Shown here piece by piece: positions 50,781-60,488 of a stretch of 64,000 bases of DNA. The DNA lies in assembly GCA_013299115.1 (NCBI GenBank), contig JAAFKA010000005.1:124001-188000 (forward strand), in the 5' to 3' direction. Position numbers and translations under genes: made by a program. The stretch is from Cytophagales bacterium (GTDB lineage: Bacteria > Bacteroidota > Bacteroidia > Cytophagales > Thermoflexibacteraceae). The notes under the pieces are model-generated. The model did no database searches. It saw nothing but the letters and a program-made list of their open reading frames with translations, and was not told where the DNA came from. Within the stretch, counting starts at the first letter, position 1; each line of letters starts with the position of its first letter.

Positions 50781-53700
50781 CTACCTCACCTCATCATCAG
50801 GCACAATTATTCGTTTATCGTCTTTTTTCTGCCTTCGGGCTTTGCGAAAACGAGGAATTAAATCCTTGAAACTGTTGAAACTGTGGGTGTAGGACAAACC
50901 TGCACCCGAAGCCCCTACGTTGTTGAAACTTGCTTGTACGGTATTGGCTACACTTTTGTAGTAGGCTTTTGCCCTGAATTTGGAGTCTTGCGTGATGAGG
51001 TATTCCACTGTCCAATCGCCAATGACTGCCGTTGCACTGGCTCGGTTATTGACCGAAGTGAAACCGCCACTGCGGGTGATGCGGACTCTACCACCAAACA
51101 AGGCATAAGAAACTCGCATCTGAAACGTATTGAGGGCATCGGCAGTCAAGCCGTTGAGATTCATATCTATTTGCAGGTTTTCATCGACTTGCGATGCCCA
51201 ATGACTTAGTTGATTGGTAAGCAATTCACTCACACTGCTGGTGATAGATTGCCCACCTATGCCCGAAAAAGCATCTTGCGGCGACAACCTGTTGAGTACC
51301 ATCAAACTAAATACTTGGCGGTTGAGTTCTTGCTCATTGCTATTGATACGAGCCTTAAAAGCCTGTACATAGGTTTCCATTGGAATTACGGTACTGCCTG
51401 TGCTAATCATGGCGGGGTATTCGGCAACTTCGATGTCAAACTTGATTTCAGGACTCAACAAAGCTCCTCTTACGCCCAAATCTACCTTGACGGGGTAAGG
51501 TCTGCGAATTTCGGCTGCTTGCTGGGCTGCACTGTCGGCTAAGGTAACAATCGGGGCTAAGGAAGTTCGAGTTTTGTAAACGGCTTTTACGTCCATTTGC
51601 CCACTGTAAGGGTCGCCAGACCAACTCACTCGACTACCTTTGGCTATATCAAATTCTTTGTTTACCACATTCAAAAACGTAAACGTATAGTTGCCCCGCA
51701 CAAACTCCACATCGCCAAACATGGCAAAATCTCCTTTGGTGTCTATGTTCATGTTTAGTTTGCCTTGCGTGTTGCCCCTGATGATGTCGCCAGATGCCTT
51801 GTCAAAAATAATTTCTCCGTAGGCTTCGGGGGTAAGTTCCAAGTTGAAATTCATTTTGATACCCGACAAATCTATTTTGTTTTGTACTTTGGTGCTTAAC
51901 GTATCTTTTTGAAAATCAACAAATTTGATAAATTCTTTTTCCTCTACACCTGCATAGCCGTCGAGTGCAAAATAAATTTTTGTGCCACTTTCGGTTTTGC
52001 CGTTAATGTCTATTTGTAGGTTGGAAGGAACTCCCAAAATATCTAATGTGCCTGTGCCGTAAGCCGTACCAAAATACAAAGATTTGTCCGATAATTGGGT
52101 ATCTAATACCTTAAACCTGTGGTAGTCGAAGTGCAGTTTGAGGTCAAAATCTCTAAAACTGTTGTGGTAAATTCCTCCATTCACAATTGCCCTGTTGCCT
52201 TGGTCATCGAGGAGTTTGAGAGATTGCAGTTCTATTTTTTTGGTTTCAAAATATATGAAGTCGTTAAATCGGTAGTAAGTATTGAGGTAGTTTACCTTAA
52301 ATTTGCCATCACTCACAAAAACAGACCCATGCAGTTTGGGGTAAGCCAACGTGCCTGTGATGTCTATATCTCCTGTGGCAACTCCCTGAAAATCGGAGGC
52401 TACGGCAGACAAAAAAGGTTCTACCAAATCCAGAGGTGTGGCTTTAAAACTTGCAACCAAAGACAGCGGACTTTTGGCTTTTTCCTCGCCTGTGTAATAG
52501 TAACCCTCGATAGCCAACAACGGAATGGTATCTACATCGGGGTGTAGCCATTTGTGATTTTTTCTATGTTGGCGGGCTATGTCGGGGTGCTGTTTCAATT
52601 TGGCGTTAATTGCCAACCTTTCCTCGCTACTCTGCCACGCCGAAATTGCGTGCAAATCACCGACATAAACACTATCCATAAAAATTTTGGAAGCCGAAAA
52701 CTCCCCCTCCACCGCAGGCGTATGAAACATATTTCGCAAAATTGCCTCGCCACTAATTGCCCCTTTCATAGCTTTGCCCACAAAAGGACTAAATAATTTC
52801 ATATCAAAATCAACCAACTGCACTTGCATTGTTTTGGTAGGGTCTTCTGCCAATTCGCCAATGATATACACTTTTTGGTGTTCATTGAGCAACCGCACCG
52901 ACCCAAAATTAATGGCTTGGTCGTCTATTTTAATTCGCACCGTATCAGGCATTTGCCACTTTTGGTCGAGAAAATAAATATCCGAAGGACGAACAGACAA
53001 CTCATATTGGCGGTTGCCCAAAAAATCAAAATTGCCGTTAAAGTTGATATGGTCTTTGGATTTTTGCTTTTGCAAGTAGCTATTAAACCCAATTTGGTGG
53101 TTTTGCCATTCGGCATCGAGTTGCAACAATTCGGTGTCGAAAATACTCATTTTTTGTTTTTCACTGATAATGGCTGTACTCAAATGCACATCGCGGCTGT
53201 CCTCTTGTTTGTTTGTGGTGAGGTCTATGTGGGTCTGGAAAAAATGCAAGTCCTTGAAAGTCAAGGTATCTATGCTGCCCGAAATGTGAAAAGATTTTTT
53301 GTAGTCATTCCAAAATTTGCCTGTAAACTTCGCTTGAGGCGAAATATACAAATCTGCCACAAACAACTTGGTTACAGGTGTAATATTTTTCAGATTGAGT
53401 TGATAATCAACCTTGTACGCCAAGTTGCTGTATTCTGCCAAAGTTTTTTGCGGTTTTTTGATATAATACTCCTCCAATCTGTCGGCATCGTTTTCAAAAT
53501 GTAGTTTGTATTCTTTTACCAATTCGGCAATGTCGTTGTAGGTCTGGCGGAGGTCGAAGTTTCCATCTGCAAAAAAATCTATGTAATCCGATTCGAAGTC
53601 AAAATCACGTTGCTTGTTGGGGTAAATTTTAGACTGAATATACAAATTTTTGATGGGCAACTGCTCTTTTTTATACTGCACAAAGGCATCTTTTACCAAA

Positions 53701-55463
53701 ATTTCGCCTATCATTTTGTCCCAATCCAAGCCCTTAAAATCCAATTTGCTTTTGCCTTTCAGAAACAAATAATGTTCAGATAGTTTGAGTTTGTGGAAAA
53801 ATGCAGTGTCCAATTGGGCTGTTACATTAATGGTGCTGTCGTTCAAATTGATAGTTCCTTTGCCATTAAACACAAAATTGCTGTCTTGCACCGACAAGTC
53901 GCCACTAAAAAATTTGTGTTCTAAGTGGGCATTGACCCCAATTTTTTTGTAGTCATATTTTTTGAAACCAAAACGACTAACCGCAGCTTTGATATTAAAA
54001 TTGGCATCATTAGTCGTGTAGTTATTGCCCTCTATGCTGCCATTCATATCTATTTTTTGCACCAATTCCTCCTCGTTCAAAAACACACCCAAATCAAAAT
54101 CTTTGGTTTTCAACTCTCCTTTGTAGTAGTTGGTAGCTGTTTTTATGTTTAAGTCCGTATCCAAATAGCCCAACGCCGTTTGGAACTGCCCATGTGCCAC
54201 AAAGTCGTATAAAAAGCCTACAAATTCACTTTTGAAATGCACAATTCCAAACTTGTTTACTCGTCTAAAAGTCTCATAATCACGTATGTAGATACGCAAG
54301 TCATTGGTATTGACTTTGGAATTTTTGAGGTTAAAATCCATAAAAGTTTCGTCTAAATCGGGAAAGCCTTCCATAGAAATTTTGCCTATCAGGTGGCTGT
54401 TTTTGCCAAAACGAGCATCGAGGCTGTCTATTTTGAAGTTGGTAACTTTGCCTTTTATCTTTGCCGAAATTCGCAACACTTCGGGATATTGGAGCAAAGA
54501 AGGGGCAAAAATACCAATGTCTTTGAAGTGCAAATAGGAATTGCGGAGGTTGGCATAAATTTTTACTTTGTTGTTAAAATCACTCAAATCTTTTGCCCTT
54601 TTGTAATTAAACAAAATCGTATCTCTCAACACACTATTGCCGAGTCGGGCTGTCAAGCCACGAAACTCCATACTCTTGCGACAATACCGAAAAAAAGTGG
54701 TAATTTCTTTGATAGGAAACTGAATATTAGATTCTAAGCCTTGTAAGTTTTTGATGTCTAATTGAATGGTATCTCTGACGACTGTAAAGTTTTTTACGGA
54801 GGCTTGCAAGTGGTTGAAACTAAAATTTTTGTGGTTAAACTGTTGTGGCAAATTGGATTTGGCTGTGCTGTCGGGTCTTGCGTCTTGGTAGCTAAAAAAC
54901 GACCTTTGAAGGTCTATCTCCTTGACAATAAACCGACTACCTGCCGTAGTTTTCTTGGTTGTATCGGCGGGGCTGTCGTCAATAGCCGTAATAAAAGCAT
55001 CTATGTTCATACCTCCCAAACTATCGGGGTAGGCTATCATGTTCACATTGGCACTGTCCACAACGGCGTGTTCGACCATAATATGCCCGTCTTGGAGGAG
55101 TTTGCTAAGGTCATAATTCAATGTAAGGTTTTGGACAAAAATCATATTATGGTTTTGCCTGTCTTTTATCTGCACTGTTTTCAGTTTAATCTGGTCGAGC
55201 CACTGAATTTCGAGCAACTGCACAGTGATAGGGAAACGGAGGATTTTCGAGAGTTCAACAGTGGCAATGTGAGCCAAATAGGTTTGCACATAAATAGACT
55301 GCAAGGCAAGCACAAAAAGTAGGAGCAAGACAATAATGACCCGCAAGACCACACTTTTATACCACAAGAAACGGCGAATGAAAGCCCATGTTTTGAGTAA
55401 AACGGACTTTGTTGCAGCTAATTTGCTTGGTGGTGGCGGTGTTATGGGACTTTGCTCTGTCAA
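50781..55463 (-). CDS. tamB: TamB translocation/assembly module protein
   Basis: 1560 aa. Cytoplasmic tail then one signal-anchor helix (about 33-55, SVVLRVIIVLLLLFVLALQS), a giant beta-helical repeat region (60-1080), and the C-terminal DUF490/TamB domain (about 1100-1500: DITGTLAYPKLHGSVFV, LDILGVPSNLQIDINGKT, MFGDVEFVRGNYTFTF). Bridges inner and outer membrane and moves lipids or assembles outer-membrane proteins. No tamA is adjacent. The C-terminal tail is Lys/Arg-rich (RRQKKDDKR). Confidence 0.9.
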   Translation of the reverse strand: MTEQSPITPPPPSKLAATKSVLLKTWAFIRRFLWYKSVVLRVIIVLLLLFVLALQSIYVQTYLAHIATVELSKILRFPITVQLLEIQWLDQIKLKTVQIKDRQNHNMIFVQNLTLNYDLSKLLQDGHIMVEHAVVDSANVNMIAYPDSLGGMNIDAFITAIDDSPADTTKKTTAGSRFIVKEIDLQRSFFSYQDARPDSTAKSNLPQQFNHKNFSFNHLQASVKNFTVVRDTIQLDIKNLQGLESNIQFPIKEITTFFRYCRKSMEFRGLTARLGNSVLRDTILFNYKRAKDLSDFNNKVKIYANLRNSYLHFKDIGIFAPSLLQYPEVLRISAKIKGKVTNFKIDSLDARFGKNSHLIGKISMEGFPDLDETFMDFNLKNSKVNTNDLRIYIRDYETFRRVNKFGIVHFKSEFVGFLYDFVAHGQFQTALGYLDTDLNIKTATNYYKGELKTKDFDLGVFLNEEELVQKIDMNGSIEGNNYTTNDANFNIKAAVSRFGFKKYDYKKIGVNAHLEHKFFSGDLSVQDSNFVFNGKGTINLNDSTINVTAQLDTAFFHKLKLSEHYLFLKGKSKLDFKGLDWDKMIGEILVKDAFVQYKKEQLPIKNLYIQSKIYPNKQRDFDFESDYIDFFADGNFDLRQTYNDIAELVKEYKLHFENDADRLEEYYIKKPQKTLAEYSNLAYKVDYQLNLKNITPVTKLFVADLYISPQAKFTGKFWNDYKKSFHISGSIDTLTFKDLHFFQTHIDLTTNKQEDSRDVHLSTAIISEKQKMSIFDTELLQLDAEWQNHQIGFNSYLQKQKSKDHINFNGNFDFLGNRQYELSVRPSDIYFLDQKWQMPDTVRIKIDDQAINFGSVRLLNEHQKVYIIGELAEDPTKTMQVQLVDFDMKLFSPFVGKAMKGAISGEAILRNMFHTPAVEGEFSASKIFMDSVYVGDLHAISAWQSSEERLAINAKLKQHPDIARQHRKNHKWLHPDVDTIPLLAIEGYYYTGEEKAKSPLSLVASFKATPLDLVEPFLSAVASDFQGVATGDIDITGTLAYPKLHGSVFVSDGKFKVNYLNTYYRFNDFIYFETKKIELQSLKLLDDQGNRAIVNGGIYHNSFRDFDLKLHFDYHRFKVLDTQLSDKSLYFGTAYGTGTLDILGVPSNLQIDINGKTESGTKIYFALDGYAGVEEKEFIKFVDFQKDTLSTKVQNKIDLSGIKMNFNLELTPEAYGEIIFDKASGDIIRGNTQGKLNMNIDTKGDFAMFGDVEFVRGNYTFTFLNVVNKEFDIAKGSRVSWSGDPYSGQMDVKAVYKTRTSLAPIVTLADSAAQQAAEIRRPYPVKVDLGVRGALLSPEIKFDIEVAEYPAMISTGSTVIPMETYVQAFKARINSNEQELNRQVFSLMVLNRLSPQDAFSGIGGQSITSSVSELLTNQLSHWASQVDENLQIDMNLNGLTADALNTFQMRVSYALFGGRVRITRSGGFTSVNNRASATAVIGDWTVEYLITQDSKFRAKAYYKSVANTVQASFNNVGASGAGLSYTHSFNSFKDLIPRFRKARRQKKDDKRIIVPDDEVR

Positions 55464-55622
55464 TACAATTTTTTGTAGTTAGTTTACTTGTTACAAAAAC
55501 CTCGCAAAGTTATATAAAAAATTAGAAAAAATATAGTCAAAGGTAGGCTATTTAGGTTTTCCGCACCAAATCTTTGATTTTTTTTTCTTACCACTAAAAT
55601 ACTAAGCAACCTTAAGTTTCAT

Positions 55623-56399
55623 TTAGGCTTTCTTAGCATCTAATGAGTAAAGATTTATTGCTGTTTCTGTCTTATAAAGCACAAAATCATTTACCCCACT
55701 ACCTGCTGCCAACTGCAATCTACCTGCATGTAAAAGGTCGAGGATTGCTAAAAAATTAAAAATAGCCTCAATTTTATTGCCTTTACTTTGTTCTATAAGC
55801 CACCCAAAATTAATGGTATGGTGCTGTTCTACTAATGCGAGGATAGCCAACTTTTGATTTTCAATCGTATAGGGATATGGTACTACTTTATGCACTGGCT
55901 TATTTTGGTTGTCCTCAAATTTTTGCATCACTTTTATATAGGTCTTCAATAGTTTGTATAAATCGAGGGCTTGCAGGGCTGCCTCTTCGTCTGCATAAGA
56001 TGTGAATAAGCTACTCTCCTCTGCTACATTGCCACGCAGTTCTTGGTCTTGTCTGTTGGTTTCAAGAATAGCCAATTGTTCAGCTACTGTTTTATACTTT
56101 TTATAATCTAATAAATGACTAACTAATTCAGCTCTTGGGTCTATTTCTTGCCCTGTTTCATCTAATACAGGTCTGGGTAATAACATTTTGGCTTTAATTC
56201 GCATCAAGGTAGCTGCCACCAAAATAAATTCACTGGCAAGTTCTATATTCAACTGCTCTAATTGACGAAGATAGTCTAAAAAATCATTGGTAACTTTTGC
56301 TATCGGAATATCGTGAATATTCAATTCATCTCTTTCTATAAAAAAAAGCAAGAGGTCAAAAGGTCCCTCAAAAAGAGACAATTTAATAGTAAAAGTCAT
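55623..56399 (-). CDS. scpA: Chromosome segregation/condensation protein ScpA
   Basis: 258 aa kleisin that binds the SMC heads with ScpB. Typical start TIKLSLFEGPFDLLLFFIER, IPIAKVTNDFLDYL, LVAATLMRIKAKMLLP and a C-terminal winged-helix region (FNFLAILDLLHAGRLQL). scpB is not adjacent. Confidence 0.88.
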   Translation of the reverse strand: MTFTIKLSLFEGPFDLLLFFIERDELNIHDIPIAKVTNDFLDYLRQLEQLNIELASEFILVAATLMRIKAKMLLPRPVLDETGQEIDPRAELVSHLLDYKKYKTVAEQLAILETNRQDQELRGNVAEESSLFTSYADEEAALQALDLYKLLKTYIKVMQKFEDNQNKPVHKVVPYPYTIENQKLAILALVEQHHTINFGWLIEQSKGNKIEAIFNFLAILDLLHAGRLQLAAGSGVNDFVLYKTETAINLYSLDAKKA

Positions 56400-56504
56400 A
56401 TAATTGTTAGTTAGTTTCTAAATTGTTTCTTTATTTTTTCATAATTTGCAGGAACAAAAATAGCAATTTATTATCAATAAGTTTAACTAAAAATACAACA
56501 TCCA

Positions 56505-56936
56505 ATGACAAACCTCTTTTTGTCTATACAATTTGCCCAACCTATCATTCATTTACAGTTGATAGGTTCTATTTTGGTATTATTAGCAATGGTACATCTT
56601 ATTTTTCCTTCTTATTTTGATTGGAAAAAAGACTTAGCCTCGTTGCAACTTGTTAACCGCCAACTGATGTATGTTCACACCTTTTTCATTGCTTTGGTTG
56701 TCTTGTTGGTTGGTTTACTTTGCTTGGTGGCTGCCGAAGAACTTTGTACTACAACACTCGGCAAAAAAATAGCTTGGGGTTTAGCACTATTTTGGGGACT
56801 TCGGTTGTTCTTCCAATTTTTTGTCTATTCTCCCAAACTTTGGCAAGGCAAAGCATTTGAAACTGCTATACACATTGTTTTTTCTTTTTTTTGGGCGTAT
56901 TTGACTGCTGTTTTTGTTTGGACAGCAGTCAAATAA
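56505..56936 (+). CDS. Small four-helix membrane protein
   Basis: 143 aa with hydrophobic segments at about 14-30, 55-76, 89-107 and 120-140. IHLQLIGSILVLLAMVHLIF at the start and FPSYFDWKKDL in the first loop resemble a group of Bacteroidota membrane proteins I cannot name. Divergent from scpA, alone. Function unknown. Confidence 0.6.
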   Translation: MTNLFLSIQFAQPIIHLQLIGSILVLLAMVHLIFPSYFDWKKDLASLQLVNRQLMYVHTFFIALVVLLVGLLCLVAAEELCTTTLGKKIAWGLALFWGLRLFFQFFVYSPKLWQGKAFETAIHIVFSFFWAYLTAVFVWTAVK

Positions 56937-57016
56937 TTGCTGCAAATGCAGAAATTTACCAACTGCAATAATTTTGGGTAGTCCCACATAAAATTCCTAA
57001 AACCAAACCTTCAACC

Positions 57017-60000
57017 TCATTCCAACATCAGCCTCCCTGTATAGACCGCAGTTCTTGGTATTTTTTCTTGGGTTGTTATCGTTATTCTGTAAATATACAA
57101 ACCAACGGCTAACCTTTCGCCTGTGCCGTTGAGTAGTCCATTCCACGTTTTTTCATAAATACCACCAATGGCGTAACCTTCGGGATAGGGACTATAAACC
57201 ACCTGCCCTAAGAGATTGTAAATTTCGTAATTGACAATGATGGGTAAATTGCCTTTGTTGTGCGAAAAACGAATAGTAACCTTGTCTGCAAAGGGATTGG
57301 GAAAAGCTGTGGCTGTGATAGCAAAAGGCTGTTCGGCAATGAAAAACGTCAAAGTGCCTTCTGCGGGGTTGTTGTGCGTATCCCAAATTCGGAGTTTCAA
57401 GGTATAAGTGCCTGCGGGCAAATTTTTGAAAGTAAAAGCCAATTTTCCTTTGGTGAAGTCGTCTTTTTCGGTCAAAAAATAGTCGTTGAGTTCATAAACT
57501 AAGGTATCGTTGAGGATAGCCGTAACCTGTTGCCCTATGCCTGCTGACGACAAATTGAAACCATTAGCGTCTGAAAATGAGGCAAATAGCGTGGTGGTAG
57601 GCTGCACTTCGCTGCCCGACACAAAGGTTTCTTTGTCCATATACAAGCTCATTTGGAGCGGAGTTCTGTCGGGCTGTACGGCTGTGCTGCTGCCTGTGAG
57701 GTTAAAATCTGTGTAAACTCCTGCTGCATCTTGCGTCCTTGCGGCGTTGAAAGCATACAAACTAATTTTGCCCGCACCTTCTCTGTAATCTATGTTTTTG
57801 GGGACTATGAAACTAAACGTAAACTTACCGTTGCTCACTGTGGCACTGCCTTTAAACAGTACATTGTCTTGCAAAGAAAAATCCATTTTGCGGTCTAACC
57901 TGCCCAAAGTAGAAGTTTTGTATTTTTTGTCGAGGACAATAATTTGCAACGTGCCACTAAAATCTGCACTCAAATTGTTGGCGTTGCGAATTTCTCCTGA
58001 AACTGTAACTTTGCTAAGGGCTGTCCATTGCTTGCTTTCTCTGCCATCGACTTCCACTTTTGTTACGACTGTTTCCTGTTTGGGGTAAGCCAACTGCATA
58101 GAAGGGTCGCCGAGCAAAGTAAAATTGCGGTTATAAAAACCTGCAATGCTTGCGTTTTTGGTCAATTTTACCACATCTCCCAAACGAGGCATACTGCCGT
58201 CTGCCAAAGGTTGGAGAACTGTGTTGAGAAAAGCCTCATTGATTTCAGAATTGTAGATATTGTAAACAGGTCGGGTGGTGGTGAGCAAAGCTATGGCGCC
58301 GCCTTTGCTGTTGTGCAGGGCATCTTCACCCGCAGTTTGCGTGCTGCCGTCATACCTCCCAAATTCGCAGGTGGCAGTCATCAGCAGGGGCATATTGTTG
58401 ATTCCTTGCCAAGATGCAGTGCTTAGTTGGTCTAAAACTCTTTTGGTAGTCCAGCCCGACGTGCTGCCATGCCCTATAAAATTGATAAACAAAGAGCCAC
58501 GCTGCACTGCATTGTCTAAGCCGTTGCGAACTTTGCGAGAAAAATTTCCGTTGGCGGTGAGTTCCGTAGGAAAAGCATCGACATAGAGTTTGTCCACCAA
58601 TAAACGTGGATATTTTCTTTGTAAATTGTCTGCAAACTTGTCTGATTCCTCCTGAAAAATGCCCGAAAAATTGCCTTTTTCTCCATCATCTGTATCGCCA
58701 ACAAAAGCTACATTGTTTCGCCAGTTGCCCATACTTGCCCCCTTGCTATACGCCATGAGTTTGTCTATCATTTGGTCAGCCACCAATTTTGCTTTGTTCA
58801 CATCTGCCCCTATGCGTACAGGCAACCTACCCACGCCTATATACATTTGGTCTTTGTTGCCAAAATTTTCTTCCCACGCCCCTTCGTCATCTGCCAACAA
58901 CGCAAAATAATCGTCAGAGCAAAAACTGTTGATAGGGTGATTAGATTCGTAGGCTTGGTAAGTTGGCACTAAATCCCTTTCGCCTTGTTTTATCCCTTTA
59001 AAATCGTAAGAAGCATTGCCAAAAAGCAACAAATACTTAAATTTTGGGCTTTTTTTGTAGAGCAACCTCGCAAAATCACGAATGGCGGTAACGTCTTTTC
59101 TGCCCGAAGAAAACTCATTATAAACCTCCGTAGTTGTTGCAACGGCTACTTGCAATTTGTCGTTTTCTGTCCTAAATTTTGCCAATTTTTGGGCTGCTTC
59201 CAAAAAAGTTGGGTGCGTAACAATCAATAAATCAGGCACTTGGAAGTTGTGCAAATTTTGGTTGGGAATTTTACCAATTACCTTTGGCGAGTCGAAATTG
59301 CCGTTGGTTTGCAAAACTACATATTCTCTTAGGTTGAGAGAGGCAACGGTAAAAGTAGCCGAATTATTGGCTGCTTGCGTAAGAGTCTGGGCAAAGGCAG
59401 CTGTTGGGTTGCTAATATCCCAAACTTGCACCTCAGCAAGGCTGTTGAGATTGCCAATTCGATACGTAGTGGCGGGCTGTTGCAAGCTGCTAATAGCCCG
59501 AAAACGAGTTTGTGAGCCGTAAAGTTGCAAACGGCGGGCTACGTTGAGGGTAACAAAGTCTAAACGAGCCACCACATTGCTACTATTTTTGCTATCTAAA
59601 TTAAATTGAAATTCTACTTTGCCCGAATTGTCGATGAAGTTGGTAGCCGAAAAAGTTTTGACTTCGTTAAAAACAGGAATTATCAAACCTTTGGGGTCGT
59701 AAGTGCCTGCGGTAACAGCAAAAAAGTCTAACTTGTTTATTTCCTTGCCGTTAAGCAAAGCCTGTACACTTCCACCTTGCGGGGATTCGGCTAATTTTGC
59801 CCCGCCCCAAATTCGCATAGCCACTTTTAGTGAGGCATTGTCGGCAAGATTGGTAATGTTTTTTAAAGAAACAGTTTGCTTATTGGCAAAGGAGGTGAAC
59901 AAAGCCCCAAACCAATACCTGCCCGATTCGCCCAAATTGTCGAGGTCTTGTTCGTCATAATCTACCTCGTCGAAGGTATCTATGGTTTGCAGTGAAGTAG

Positions 60001-60484
60001 CAAAATTAGGAACAGTTGCAATTCTTTTTCCTGCCGAATTGCCAACTGTAAGAAAATAATAGTTGTTGTTGTCGTACAAGTTTTTTTCGTGGGCAATGAA
60101 TTGGTTGTTTTTGTCATAGACCAATTTGTCGCAACCTTCGGCATAGAACAAGATAAAATCCTCGTTGTCGAACTTGCCATCACTTTCGCCTCGCACAAAA
60201 ATTGCGTTTTCCACCAAATCATCAGCCCGACTTACATTGTTGGCTTGGGGCAGCATACCGCCACCATTGCCGTAGATTTTGATATTTTGCGGATTAATGG
60301 TTTGGGTGTTAATACCCAATTGAGCCAAAAAATTGCGGTCAATTTTATAGACTCCGCCTTTGGCATTGGTAATTGCCAATTTGTAGAAATCTCCTGTGGC
60401 AAGCACCGAATTGGCAGCAGGAGTTTGGGCTTGGGCTTGCAAAGCAAAGCCCAAAAGAGCCAAGCAAAACAACAGGATTCGCAT
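57017..60484 (-). CDS. porU: Type IX secretion system sortase PorU (C25 family)
   Basis: 1155 aa from ATG 60484 (signal peptide MRILLFCLALLGFALQAQAQ); a longer start at 60538 is less likely. An N-terminal beta-rich domain (about 20-400) precedes a gingipain-type C25 domain: DYFALLADDEGAWEENFG, FINFIGHGSTSGW (catalytic His, near 671) and LLMTATCEFGRYD (catalytic Cys, near 705), ending near 790. The C-terminal 360 residues include a Por-type tail (ATAFPNPFADKVTIRFSH ... LYIYRITIT). PorU cleaves the sorting tail from cargo at the cell surface and attaches lipopolysaccharide. Downstream of DUF1015 with 4 bp between stop and start. Confidence 0.9.
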   Translation of the reverse strand: MRILLFCLALLGFALQAQAQTPAANSVLATGDFYKLAITNAKGGVYKIDRNFLAQLGINTQTINPQNIKIYGNGGGMLPQANNVSRADDLVENAIFVRGESDGKFDNEDFILFYAEGCDKLVYDKNNQFIAHEKNLYDNNNYYFLTVGNSAGKRIATVPNFATSLQTIDTFDEVDYDEQDLDNLGESGRYWFGALFTSFANKQTVSLKNITNLADNASLKVAMRIWGGAKLAESPQGGSVQALLNGKEINKLDFFAVTAGTYDPKGLIIPVFNEVKTFSATNFIDNSGKVEFQFNLDSKNSSNVVARLDFVTLNVARRLQLYGSQTRFRAISSLQQPATTYRIGNLNSLAEVQVWDISNPTAAFAQTLTQAANNSATFTVASLNLREYVVLQTNGNFDSPKVIGKIPNQNLHNFQVPDLLIVTHPTFLEAAQKLAKFRTENDKLQVAVATTTEVYNEFSSGRKDVTAIRDFARLLYKKSPKFKYLLLFGNASYDFKGIKQGERDLVPTYQAYESNHPINSFCSDDYFALLADDEGAWEENFGNKDQMYIGVGRLPVRIGADVNKAKLVADQMIDKLMAYSKGASMGNWRNNVAFVGDTDDGEKGNFSGIFQEESDKFADNLQRKYPRLLVDKLYVDAFPTELTANGNFSRKVRNGLDNAVQRGSLFINFIGHGSTSGWTTKRVLDQLSTASWQGINNMPLLMTATCEFGRYDGSTQTAGEDALHNSKGGAIALLTTTRPVYNIYNSEINEAFLNTVLQPLADGSMPRLGDVVKLTKNASIAGFYNRNFTLLGDPSMQLAYPKQETVVTKVEVDGRESKQWTALSKVTVSGEIRNANNLSADFSGTLQIIVLDKKYKTSTLGRLDRKMDFSLQDNVLFKGSATVSNGKFTFSFIVPKNIDYREGAGKISLYAFNAARTQDAAGVYTDFNLTGSSTAVQPDRTPLQMSLYMDKETFVSGSEVQPTTTLFASFSDANGFNLSSAGIGQQVTAILNDTLVYELNDYFLTEKDDFTKGKLAFTFKNLPAGTYTLKLRIWDTHNNPAEGTLTFFIAEQPFAITATAFPNPFADKVTIRFSHNKGNLPIIVNYEIYNLLGQVVYSPYPEGYAIGGIYEKTWNGLLNGTGERLAVGLYIYRITITTQEKIPRTAVYTGRLMLE

Positions 60485-60488
60485 GGGG

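Noticed and set aside
50781-55463. AsmA or adhesin instead of TamB
   Set aside because: The signal anchor, giant beta-repeat region and C-terminal DUF490-like phrases fit TamB; no sorting tail or Ig repeats.
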